Source: Ferruginibacter sp. (GTDB taxonomy: Bacteria > Bacteroidota > Bacteroidia > Chitinophagales > Chitinophagaceae). Taken from it: DNA of 12,524 nt. Every line of letters starts with the position of its first letter. Position 1 is the stretch's first letter. The notes under the pieces were generated by a model. That model was not told the DNA's origin, ran no database searches, and saw only the letters and a list, made by a program, of their open reading frames with translations. The position numbers were made by a program, and so were the translations under genes. Shown in pieces: positions 6,016-12,524 of this stretch. The stretch spans positions 1 through 12,524 of the forward strand of contig JANYFI010000829.1 of assembly GCA_025362765.1 (NCBI GenBank), read 5' to 3'.

Positions 6016-6897
6016 TCAATCAAAAATATCGGATGACAAATAACGGTCGCCTCTGTCACATACAATGGCTACAATAACACCCGATGTTAATTCCTTTGAC
6101 AATTCAACGGCTGCATGAACCGCCCCGCCGCTGCTTAATCCGCTAAACACCGCTTCTTCCCGTGCCAATTTTTTTGTCATGATGCGGGCATCTTTTTCGG
6201 CTACTTCTATTATACGATCAATCCTTTTACGATCAAATATTTTTGGCAGATAGGCTTCCGGCCATTTGCGTATACCGGGTATTTGTGAGCCGTCTGTGGG
6301 CTGACAACCGACTATCTGCACGTTGGCATTTTGCTCTTTTAAATATCTTGACACGCCCATAATGGTTCCGGTAGTACCCATTGAAGATACAAAGTGGGTG
6401 ATAGTACCATTGGTATCTTTCCAGATTTCAGGCCCCGTACTTTTATAATGCATACCGGGATTATCAGGATTACCAAACTGGTTCAACATAAAATAACCAC
6501 CCTTAGCCACTTGTGCATTGGCATAATCAATCGAGCCTTCAATGGATCTTTCTTTTGGTGTGAGGATTACTTTGGCGCCAAATGCCTGCATGGTAAGCAC
6601 GCGTTCCCTGGTAGAATTTTCGGGCATTACCAGCTCAATAGGTACTTTAAATAAACTGGCTATCATAGCCAGCGCTATGCCTGTATTACCACTGGTAGCT
6701 TCTATTAGTGTTACGCCACTGACTATTTCGCCCCTGTCTAATGCACCTTTTATCATGCCGTAAGCCGCACGGTCTTTTACGCTACCGCCCGGATTATTAC
6801 CTTCCAGCTTGGCATAAATGGTTACATTTTTATTAACGCATACCTGTTCTAATTGTACCATGGGTGTATTGCCTACCAAGTCTAAAATGCCTGCCAT
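6016..6897 (-). CDS. cysM: Cysteine synthase B (O-acetylserine sulfhydrylase, CysM)
   Basis: This pyridoxal-phosphate enzyme makes L-cysteine from O-acetylserine and sulfide; the CysM isozyme can also use thiosulfate to make S-sulfocysteine. At 293 residues it has the length of the family. The PLP lysine is K41 in GGSVKDR. The O-acetylserine/asparagine loop is TSGNTG (68-73). The phosphate-binding glycine/threonine loop is GTTGT (174-178). CysM rather than CysK is indicated by the C-terminal C280-DRGDRYLSS, where CysK usually has a Ser, and by IPGIRKWP (206-213), which matches the anion-binding region of E. coli CysM. The start at 6897 fits the family N-terminus. The DUF2490 gene lies 128 bp upstream on the same strand. 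A -7 element precedes the gene, so it may have its own promoter. Confidence 0.95.
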   Translation of the reverse strand: MAGILDLVGNTPMVQLEQVCVNKNVTIYAKLEGNNPGGSVKDRAAYGMIKGALDRGEIVSGVTLIEATSGNTGIALAMIASLFKVPIELVMPENSTRERVLTMQAFGAKVILTPKERSIEGSIDYANAQVAKGGYFMLNQFGNPDNPGMHYKSTGPEIWKDTNGTITHFVSSMGTTGTIMGVSRYLKEQNANVQIVGCQPTDGSQIPGIRKWPEAYLPKIFDRKRIDRIIEVAEKDARIMTKKLAREEAVFSGLSSGGAVHAAVELSKELTSGVIVAIVCDRGDRYLSSDIFD

Positions 6898-6935
6898 ATT
6901 TTTATTTTGCTAAATGAAATTCTAAGTTACACTGC

Positions 6936-6943
6936 CAAATTTA
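6936..6943 (-). promoter_or_regulatory. Possible -7 element of cysM
   Basis: On the minus strand TAAATTTG fits TAnnTTTG and would give a leader of about 30 nt before the cysM ATG. No good TTG/TTTG was found at the proper distance upstream, so this is weak. Confidence 0.3.
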
Positions 6944-7025
6944 TTTATCATTTACGTTATTGGTAATGAATTATTTTTTTCAGGCAGACAACCGGCGCTC
7001 ATTCAAATATTCCTGTTTCTCCATA

Positions 7026-7775
7026 TTACTTCCTTTTTCTTACATCAAAACTTTGGTAATAAGACAGGCGCATGGCATTTACACTTTTATATTGATTGCC
7101 AGCAGCCAGTTGCTGCCAAATATTAAGATAGCCAAACTGCACATTTGAAACAATACTTGTTTGAATTTTAAACCCGGCAAAAAAGCGATTTTGATCAAAG
7201 TAATTGTAAACAATTTGCTTTCCCGCATTCACATTAATTTCATCGTTTACAATTAAAGTAACGGCGCCGGGATTTGCTTCTTTTACATCAAGCGGTAATT
7301 CATACCGCCAGTTATAACGCAACCTGTAATTAAAATTGTATCCGTCACCGAGTGTACTATCATTCAATATTTTCTGCCGAAACCTTTCTTCCAGTCGCAC
7401 CCAATGCACCATTCTTTTTCGGCCATACCGTGCATCCCACTGTACTTGTTGCCATGGTCTTAGCTCTGGCTGCGAAACTTTTTTATGGTTGTCCTGCGGA
7501 AAATAATTGGCCCATGCGATGCCTGCTGTTAATTTAATACTGTTGGAAACATAATAAGTAACGCCCAGGCGAACAATGTCAACGGAGAAATTATTTATAA
7601 CCCTTTCTTTGGTGCGTAGTTGAAAATCTGCCCAGGTGCCCCACCTGTTACTGATTCTTATTTGATTGAAGTAAGCAAACCAGGTTTCATTCAGGTGCTG
7701 CACATTTTTTGTTTGCGCTTTTGATGTATGCATTGTACAAAACAACACTGCCCACAAAAAAACATATTTATACAT
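7026..7775 (-). CDS. DUF2490 family protein, probable outer-membrane beta-barrel
   Basis: The 249-residue protein begins with a signal peptide (1-20, MYKYVFLWAVLFCTMHTSKA, then Q21). The rest has the alternating pattern of amphipathic strands with many Tyr, Trp and Arg residues seen in the DUF2490 family (WFAYFNQIRISNRWGTWADF, FSVDIVRLGVTYYV, RMVHWVRLEERFRQKI, YNFNYRLRYNWRYELP). Members of this Bacteroidota family are thought to be small outer-membrane barrels; the function is unknown. The aromatic-rich end QSFDVRKRK is basic rather than closing with a terminal Phe, so the barrel assignment is inferred. It has its own promoter and lies between the receptor gene (with an intrinsic terminator in the gap) and cysM. 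Confidence 0.85.
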   Translation of the reverse strand: MYKYVFLWAVLFCTMHTSKAQTKNVQHLNETWFAYFNQIRISNRWGTWADFQLRTKERVINNFSVDIVRLGVTYYVSNSIKLTAGIAWANYFPQDNHKKVSQPELRPWQQVQWDARYGRKRMVHWVRLEERFRQKILNDSTLGDGYNFNYRLRYNWRYELPLDVKEANPGAVTLIVNDEINVNAGKQIVYNYFDQNRFFAGFKIQTSIVSNVQFGYLNIWQQLAAGNQYKSVNAMRLSYYQSFDVRKRK

Positions 7776-7800
7776 CCATCCTGTTTATATTAAAAGATTG

Positions 7801-7832
7801 CAAATATAGTGCTCTCTTTTTATACAAATCAA
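7801..7832 (-). promoter_or_regulatory. Promoter of the DUF2490 gene
   Basis: On the minus strand TATATTTG (7801-7808) is a perfect TAnnTTTG. Two candidate -33 elements lie upstream: TTG at 7830-7832 with 21 bp spacing, or TTTG at 7825-7828 with 16 bp. Transcription would start near 7794, about 20 nt before the ATG. Confidence 0.6.
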
Positions 7833-8097
7833 TACTACTCCCTCCTGCGAAAATAGCGTAGTGAAAATAAATCAGCGTTATAAAATTATATTTTTATAAC
7901 CGGTAGCGGCAAACTGCTACAAAAAAATGAGGTAATACAAAATAATTATTGACGAGTAGCTTATCAAAGTTTACAGGTGGCCCAATATTTTTTGCAAATG
8001 TTAAGTACGCTTTTTGGATCGTGTGTTTATTATACCATCCTTTTCCCGCAACCTTATACGTAAAAAAATACCTGCTTTCGCTAGCGAATGATTTATG

Positions 8098-8135
8098 AAA
8101 AAAAGGAGTGCAGCATGCTGAACATACTACACTCC
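8098..8135 (-). terminator. Intrinsic terminator of the TonB-dependent receptor gene
   Basis: On the minus strand, 8135-8105 folds into a stem of 13 to 14 pairs starting GGAGTG and ending CACTCC, with three G-T wobble pairs and a small loop, followed at once by seven T (8104-8098). It sits 23 bp after the receptor stop codon and separates that gene from the DUF2490 gene. Confidence 0.85.
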
Positions 8136-8158
8136 GTTGATATCGTTAATAGCTTTTT

Positions 8159-11104
8159 TTATTTGCTCAGCAAACCATCCAGTGTAATGGCCACATAATA
8201 CAAAGCTCCGATTGTTGGGCCGCCTGCATATTCAAGATGCGTATTGTTTAGTACGTTGGTACCGCCCAATTTTACCGTCGCTTTTAAACCCGGTATCCGG
8301 TAAGTAACCTGCGCATCCAGGTTATTGATTGCAGCAATATTGCCAGTTACCAGCGGGCTTTCCCACAAGAAACTATTCTGCCATTTCCACACAATATTAA
8401 ACCCCACATTTCTGCTGATTGCCCTGTTACCAAAAGACACATTGGTTGTCCAGTCGGGGGTATTAAAACCAGTGATAAATAAGTCAGGCGTAGGAGTACT
8501 TTTTATTTTGTTGTAATTCAGGTTACCGGAGAGAGTGAAGGTTTTATAAAAATTGTATGTTACACCAAGCGAAGAACCATAGGTAGTGTATTTATTTTTT
8601 GCATTGGTATATACCCGGTAACGGTCCTGCCCACTGCTTGCCGCCGTTGCCGGTGAAGTGCCAGTAGCGTCTTTCGCAGGCTGGGCATCGCGGTTCCTGT
8701 CAATCATGGCCAGCACGGCTGCATCAGATCCTATTGTTTGTGCAATAGGTACAAACACCTGCACCTGTCCTAAAAATCCGTCATAAATGTTGGCATACGC
8801 ATCAAAGTCTACAAATAATTTGTTGTTGAGTAACGCACTCTTGTAGCCCACTTCAAAAGAGTTAATGCCTTCCGGACGCCCGTTGGGCAATGAAGCAGCC
8901 TTTAATAAACTACGATTAGCCAATGCCGCAGAATCTGTATTTCCCCCGGTTTTCACCGCAGCATTAAAGTTGGCAACCGAAGTTTGTGTATAGCTGTTTT
9001 CCCGGTAACCTAATCCTTCATTAATGATGGGGAGTATTCCTACTCTTTTTACACGGCCATTGTTAACATACGACAATGCTTCAAACAAGGCGGGAAAACG
9101 ATAGCCCTGCTGAAAGGTAAATCTGAAATTGTGTTTTTCTTTTACTGTGTAAACAGCGGCAAGGCGTGGAGTTAGTTTTGCTTTGAATTCGGGATTGTAG
9201 TCAGCACGCAATGAACCCCATAATTTTAATTTTTCATTAAAAAGGGTTTTGGTTACCTGTGCAAAACCCCCAAATTTTTTGTAGTAGATATTTTTACCAA
9301 AACTGCCATCTGCCAGCGGAACATTTCTATCTGCAATTGGCCTTGTAAAATCAACAAAATTATTGCCATCCGGTATCACTTCGTAAACCCTTGCATCTCC
9401 CCCAATCAACAGGTTAAAATATTTTACCTGTTTGGTAAGATCCAACTGACCTTCTACATGATATAAATGGCTTTTTTGAACCAGCGCGGCTCCACCAGTT
9501 GCCGGCGCATTAGGAATAGCACCTGACTTAATATCCCAATTATTGATTTTAATGATCGAATCTTTTACCCTGTTGAAATAAGCTGTGCCAGGTTCTGCAC
9601 GACCTGCATCCGCCTGCTGGCGGGCAAATTGTGTGGCTGAAGCAAGATTGTCAGAAGTTAATGCACCACCATGGGAAGTGGCAAATGAATTCAGGGCTGT
9701 TTTATATTTTGCACCCCAGGCGCTGTTACTGCCACCAGTATACAAATCAAGATTATCAGCCAAAGGTTTTACATTGTAACTGTCTCCTGAGTTTTCAATG
9801 GAAGAATAAGCCTTGATAGTAAAGTTAGAACCCTTCAATTCAACCTGGTGATTTTGCACCACTACATTATCTAATTTAATTTTATTGCCCCTTTGAAAAA
9901 CGCCATCCATTTTACCAACACGATAGGTGTAAATTAAAGTAGTGTTAGGGGTAATTTTATAATGCAGGGCAGCATCAAATTTCAGGTTGTTTACTTTTGG
10001 ATCTACCAGGTCTTTTTCCCAGTAACCTGTACGGGCCACTGTTAAGGTTTTGTTGGTTGCATTATCAATTTTTAAACCGGTAATAGAAACGGTATTGCTT
10101 CCTGCCAGGGCATCATCTCCATATTTATTCCAGCCATCAAATGCTATATTATTAGCACCGTTTAATGCCGGGTAAGATGGATTGGCGGTGTTTTTATTAT
10201 TTGGATTCTGATCCAGCCTGGTATCGGAAATCCAGTCTACTCCCTGCAAATAACTGCCATTGATTTTAAAGGCAAATTTATTGCCAATTGCCTTTGCATA
10301 CCTGATAGCTGTTTCGGTCAACAAAGCGGGTGCATGGTCTGTTCCATCCACATGATTAACTCCTGTGCGTTGAAAGACACTCAGTCCCTGCGTTGTAAAC
10401 GGGTTTTTGGTGATGAGGTTAGCCATGCCATTGATCGCATTCATACCATATAAAGCGGAAGCGGCGCCTGGCGTAACTTCTATACTTTGTATATCCAGTT
10501 CCGTTGGCCCGATGGCATTGCCCAGCGGTACGCCTAACGTTGCGGCCTGCATGTCTATACCATCCACCAGTTGCATAAAACGAAAGTTATTTGGAATATT
10601 AAAACCTCTTGTATTGGGTACTTTAAATGTGATGGATGAGGTGGTTAATTGAACCCCCTTTACATTTCCAAGCGCATCATAAAAAGAGGCAGCAGGGGTT
10701 TCTTTTAGTGCCCTGATATCCAGTTTTTCAATACTTACCGGCGATTTTAAAATTTTCTCTGAAGTGCGACTGGCAGTCACCACCACTTCGTTTGCCAGAA
10801 ATGTTTGGCTGGTTAGTTGTATCGCCAGTTTAGAATTGGCATTCCTGATTTCAATTTCCTGTGGCGAAAAACCAATGGATGTAATGACTACTATAAAAGG
10901 AAATTTCTGGTTCACTACCAGTGAAAATCTACCGGTAGAATCTGTAATGGTTCCTTTGGTAGCCCCCTTAACGACGATACTTGCTGAAGCCAGTCCTTCA
11001 TGGCTTTCGCCCACTACCCGGCCGCTTAAAATTATCGTGCCGTTTAATTGGCCAAAGGCTAAAACCGGCAATAAAAAAAATAATACTGTTGCTAACTTTC
11101 TCAT
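8159..11104 (-). CDS. TonB-dependent outer-membrane receptor with carboxypeptidase-regulatory-like N-terminal domain
   Basis: This outer-membrane transporter imports a substrate with energy from TonB-ExbBD. From the chosen ATG at 11104 it has 981 residues. The signal peptide is 1-19 (MRKLATVLFFLLPVLAFGQ). The CarboxypepD_reg-like domain is at about 24-98 (SGRVVGESHEGLASASI, GTITDSTGRFSL, ITSIGFSPQEIEI). A TonB-box-like NEVVVTASR is at 105-113. The plug is at about 115-236 (TRGFNIPNNFRF, QLVDGIDMQ, DIQSIEVTPGAASALYG, ANLITKNP), and the rest is the 22-strand barrel, ending LYYVAITLDGLLSK. An upstream in-frame ATG at 11185 would place 27 unrelated residues before the signal peptide, so it is rejected. 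No SusD gene follows, so this is a CirA/FepA-like solo receptor rather than a SusCD pair. The substrate is unknown. TauE/SafE upstream and cysM downstream suggest a sulfur compound; a metal complex is the alternative. Confidence 0.93.
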   Translation of the reverse strand: MRKLATVLFFLLPVLAFGQLNGTIILSGRVVGESHEGLASASIVVKGATKGTITDSTGRFSLVVNQKFPFIVVITSIGFSPQEIEIRNANSKLAIQLTSQTFLANEVVVTASRTSEKILKSPVSIEKLDIRALKETPAASFYDALGNVKGVQLTTSSITFKVPNTRGFNIPNNFRFMQLVDGIDMQAATLGVPLGNAIGPTELDIQSIEVTPGAASALYGMNAINGMANLITKNPFTTQGLSVFQRTGVNHVDGTDHAPALLTETAIRYAKAIGNKFAFKINGSYLQGVDWISDTRLDQNPNNKNTANPSYPALNGANNIAFDGWNKYGDDALAGSNTVSITGLKIDNATNKTLTVARTGYWEKDLVDPKVNNLKFDAALHYKITPNTTLIYTYRVGKMDGVFQRGNKIKLDNVVVQNHQVELKGSNFTIKAYSSIENSGDSYNVKPLADNLDLYTGGSNSAWGAKYKTALNSFATSHGGALTSDNLASATQFARQQADAGRAEPGTAYFNRVKDSIIKINNWDIKSGAIPNAPATGGAALVQKSHLYHVEGQLDLTKQVKYFNLLIGGDARVYEVIPDGNNFVDFTRPIADRNVPLADGSFGKNIYYKKFGGFAQVTKTLFNEKLKLWGSLRADYNPEFKAKLTPRLAAVYTVKEKHNFRFTFQQGYRFPALFEALSYVNNGRVKRVGILPIINEGLGYRENSYTQTSVANFNAAVKTGGNTDSAALANRSLLKAASLPNGRPEGINSFEVGYKSALLNNKLFVDFDAYANIYDGFLGQVQVFVPIAQTIGSDAAVLAMIDRNRDAQPAKDATGTSPATAASSGQDRYRVYTNAKNKYTTYGSSLGVTYNFYKTFTLSGNLNYNKIKSTPTPDLFITGFNTPDWTTNVSFGNRAISRNVGFNIVWKWQNSFLWESPLVTGNIAAINNLDAQVTYRIPGLKATVKLGGTNVLNNTHLEYAGGPTIGALYYVAITLDGLLSK

Positions 11105-11384
11105 TGTAGAGTTTTGGTGGTTTTGATTTAGAGTTATAAAATTATTAATGCACCTGTGCCAGTCCCTTTCGAAGGTGCATAGCATTTTACTAATACCTGT
11201 TAACTTTCTTAAAGGGAATTTTTAGCTGAAGTGGCTGGTAAAATTGTCTACCATTTTAGTAGACTAATAAGTCAAAAAAAACTTTACCACTTATTAAGTA
11301 TTATTCAGGACCAACATCGGCGCTTATATATACGGAGAGAAATTTTACCAATGATCTTTTTCATGTAAAGAGTATCTTTTAATT
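11105..11384 (-). promoter_or_regulatory. Long structured leader of the receptor mRNA
   Basis: The predicted transcript start lies about 280 nt before the receptor ATG. The leader contains a 10-bp long-range pairing (11341-11350 with 11236-11245), a 6-bp hairpin GTCTAC/GTAGAC inside operator-like site B, an eight-T run at 11274-11281 (as read on the minus strand), and near the start codon an 8-bp perfect stem ATGCACCT/AGGTGCAT (11173-11180 with 11148-11155) with a 17-nt loop. No known riboswitch family was recognised. Confidence 0.4.
11245..11265. promoter_or_regulatory. Operator-like dyad, site B (in the leader)
   Basis: A 21-bp element with the half-sites TGTCTA and TAGACT around a 9-bp centre. 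It is 16 of 21 bases identical to site A and keeps the same dyad spacing. It overlaps TTTAGT-AG-ACTAAT (11255-11268), a second, shorter dyad. It lies about 120 bp downstream of the predicted transcription start of the receptor. Confidence 0.5.
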
Positions 11385-11390
11385 TGTACG

Positions 11391-11423
11391 CAAAGATAAA
11401 GGGATTATCTTTAGTCTACCAAA
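11391..11423 (-). promoter_or_regulatory. Promoter of the TonB-dependent receptor gene
   Basis: On the minus strand TTTG (11420-11423) and TATCTTTG (11391-11398) are 21 bp apart and match the Bacteroidota consensus exactly. The start would be near 11384. The -33 box lies inside operator-like site A. Confidence 0.65.
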
Positions 11424-11433
11424 TTTATAGACT
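11413..11433. promoter_or_regulatory. Operator-like dyad, site A (over the -33 box)
   Basis: AGTCTA and TAGACT form a perfect 6-bp inverted repeat around a 9-bp AT-rich centre. The -33 TTTG of the receptor promoter is inside the centre, so a protein bound here should block RNA polymerase. The factor is unknown; an Rrf2-type or DtxR/MntR-type regulator would fit this size and symmetry, but neither is shown. Confidence 0.55.
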
Positions 11434-11475
11434 TCAATTTAAAATATTTTTTTTGAGGAAACTTATGCTGTGTAT

Positions 11476-11504
11476 GCCTGGAAATGTGGTTATCAATACC
11501 AGGC
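11476..11504 (-). terminator. Hairpin after the TauE/SafE gene, weak terminator candidate
   Basis: GCCTGG and CCAGGC form a 6-bp GC-rich stem around a 17-nt loop, 14 bp beyond the TauE/SafE stop codon. No T-run follows directly on the minus strand, so termination here would be inefficient. Confidence 0.3.
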
Positions 11505-11517
11505 GCCGCTAAACTGA

Positions 11518-12483
11518 CTACAAAAAAATTGCCCGGCAAATAGTAATTAATCCGCAGACAATTACCACCACACCCACCACTACGAACATTTTTTTTGTTG
11601 GCAGTTTAGCGGTAAGCATCGCAGAAAAAGGAGCTGTAACAATACCACCGATCAATAAACCGGCCACTACATTCCAGTGCTGGATGCCAATGGTGAAAAT
11701 AAAGGTAGTGGCACTGGCCACAGTAAGTATACATTTTGCAAAGGTAGAACTGCCAATTACATATCTGGGCGTATGCCCGTTTTTTATAAATGTTCCTGTA
11801 ACCAAAGGCCCCCAGCCACCGCCACCAAATGAATCTATAAAGCCCCCTGCCAAACCCAATAAAGTGATATTACTTTTTTTCTTTTGCCGCATTATTTCTT
11901 TCTTTCTAAATGCATTCTGCAAAATCTTTATGCCAAGATATATTGTGTAAGCGGCGATAAATGGCTTGGTTATTTTAGCATACCTTTCGCCTACATAGCT
12001 TAACAGTAAAGCACCGGCTACGGCTCCGATAATAGCGGGTAAAGCCAACGCCTTTACCAATTTTTTATTGATGTTGCCCAGTTGCCAATGGCTTATACTT
12101 CCGGCCGCACTTGTAAACGCTTCTGCTGAATGAATGCTTGCACTTACTACCGGTGGAGGTACATTTAATATTAACAACAAAGAGGTACAAATAACACCAT
12201 ATCCCATCCCCATGGAACCAGCCACTATTTCGGCACCGAAGCCAATAAGCAGCATCCAGTAAAATAAATGATTGTCTTTGTTTAAGGTAGATTGTAAAAG
12301 GGTTAGCTGTTCAGCGGATAAAAAAAAGTACAAAAACAGGCTTCCCAATAAAACAAAAGCAATCGTCACGATATATTTGCTCACCACTTTTCTCCTGGAA
12401 GAGTTAAGCTCCTGTTCTGTAATTACCAATTCATGTGAATGCGTAATCTCTTCTATTATTTCTTCCGTGCTATTATCGGACAT
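11518..12483 (-). CDS. TauE/SafE family permease (probable sulfur-anion or organosulfonate transporter)
   Basis: The 321-residue integral membrane protein belongs to the TauE/SafE family (PF01925), whose members are linked to export or movement of sulfite, sulfoacetate and related anions. About 36 acidic, His-containing residues precede the first membrane helix (37-56, YIVTIAFVLLGSLFLYFFL). The two family glycine-rich half motifs are GFGAEIVAGSMGMGYG (81-96) and GGFIDSFGGGGWGPLVTG (213-230), the mark of the internal duplication. About eight hydrophobic helices can be counted, the last being MFVVVGVVVIVCGLITICRAIFL. The ATG at 12483 is preceded, one base away, by the stop of another gene on the same strand, so it is probably the second or later gene of an operon. 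The extended N-terminus is unusual for the family. Confidence 0.9.
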   Translation of the reverse strand: MSDNSTEEIIEEITHSHELVITEQELNSSRRKVVSKYIVTIAFVLLGSLFLYFFLSAEQLTLLQSTLNKDNHLFYWMLLIGFGAEIVAGSMGMGYGVICTSLLLILNVPPPVVSASIHSAEAFTSAAGSISHWQLGNINKKLVKALALPAIIGAVAGALLLSYVGERYAKITKPFIAAYTIYLGIKILQNAFRKKEIMRQKKKSNITLLGLAGGFIDSFGGGGWGPLVTGTFIKNGHTPRYVIGSSTFAKCILTVASATTFIFTIGIQHWNVVAGLLIGGIVTAPFSAMLTAKLPTKKMFVVVGVVVIVCGLITICRAIFL

Positions 12484-12484
12484 G

Positions 12485-12523
12485 TTATTTGTTTTGGGAA
12501 AGATTTTTAGTGATTTCGTTCAG
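12485..12523 (-). CDS. 3' end of an unidentified upstream gene
   Basis: On the minus strand an open frame enters from beyond the window and ends LNEITKNLSQNK before a TAA at 12487-12485. The stop lies one base before the TauE/SafE ATG, the tight spacing typical of cotranscribed genes. Twelve residues are too few to name the protein. Confidence 0.45.
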   Translation of the reverse strand: MNEITKNLSQNK

Positions 12524-12524
12524 C

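Larger units (their letters stand above)
7776..8158. other. Intergenic region between the receptor and DUF2490 genes
   Basis: These 383 bp hold the terminator of the receptor gene, the promoter of the DUF2490 gene, a perfect 12-bp palindrome TTCGCTAGCGAA at 8077-8088, and an AT-rich hairpin with 9-bp perfect stems GTTATAAAA/TTTTATAAC at 7877-7900. No ORF or known RNA was recognised. Confidence 0.6.

Noticed and set aside
8077..8088. 12-bp perfect palindrome TTCGCTAGCGAA
   Set aside because: It lies just beyond an intrinsic terminator, far from any promoter, and is single copy in the window; no function can be argued.
10764..11126. Plus-strand ORF of 120 codons opposite the receptor N-terminus
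   Set aside because: It is antisense to a well-supported gene and its translation shows no domain or natural composition; the same applies to the other antisense frames in the receptor, TauE/SafE, kinase and cysM genes.
11148..11180. AGGGACTGGC on the minus strand resembles the conserved core of SAM-I (S-box) riboswitches
   Set aside because: The other S-box hallmarks (CTTATCnAGAG, GGCAACC and the P1 closing helix) are not there, and the segment is instead the loop of an 8-bp hairpin. The match is most likely chance.
11105..11185. Start of the TonB-dependent receptor at the ATG at 11185
   Set aside because: It would place 27 residues without family similarity ahead of a clear signal peptide that begins at M 11104, in DNA that forms a leader hairpin.
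1..12524. CRISPR arrays, tRNA or rRNA genes, insertion sequences, phage genes, toxin-antitoxin pairs
   Set aside because: No regularly spaced repeats, tRNA-like cloverleaf, transposase or phage protein was seen on either strand.

Overview
The window looks like a chromosomal piece of a Bacteroidota bacterium, plausibly from the Chitinophagaceae. The evidence is low-GC DNA, several promoters of the Bacteroidota type (-7 TAnnTTTG with an upstream TTG/TTTG), a TonB-dependent receptor with an N-terminal carboxypeptidase-regulatory-like domain, a DUF2490 protein, and esterase and serine hydrolase types common in that group. The family-level placement is inference.

Left part (1-2450): two minus-strand genes that could form one unit. 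A secreted class C beta-lactamase-like serine hydrolase (1404-2450) is followed by an alpha/beta esterase with a chitobiase-type C-terminal domain. The esterase is damaged twice. Its signal peptide and N-terminus are readable up to an ATG at 1327 but lie in another frame (shift near 1180). Its 3' end runs into a perfect 113-bp inverted duplication (1-113 against 130-242) with a 16-nt spacer, which looks like a fold-back junction at a contig end.

Middle part (2451-4963): gene-poor. It holds one intact GNAT acetyltransferase (2895-3362) flanked by two diverged copies of a short repeat, a frameshifted and truncated DUF2306-like membrane-protein pseudogene (3701-4089), a strongly self-complementary stretch (4092-4174), and a promoter-to-terminator interval (about 4234-4755) with no convincing ORF, which is a candidate noncoding RNA. 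An orphan cytosolic PAS histidine kinase of the NarL/HisKA_3 type (4964-5995) follows with its own promoter and converges on cysM with 20 bp between them.

Right part (6016-12524): all genes are on the minus strand. In order of transcription they are the tail of an unknown gene, a TauE/SafE-type permease, a 981-residue TonB-dependent receptor ending at a good intrinsic terminator, a DUF2490 outer-membrane-type protein with its own promoter, and cysteine synthase B (CysM). Together they suggest a sulfur or cysteine acquisition neighbourhood; that link is inference from TauE/SafE and CysM. The receptor has the most elaborate control region: a strong promoter about 280 nt upstream of the chosen start, a leader with several inverted repeats, and two copies of one 21-bp dyad element, one over the -33 box and one about 120 nt downstream of the predicted transcription start.
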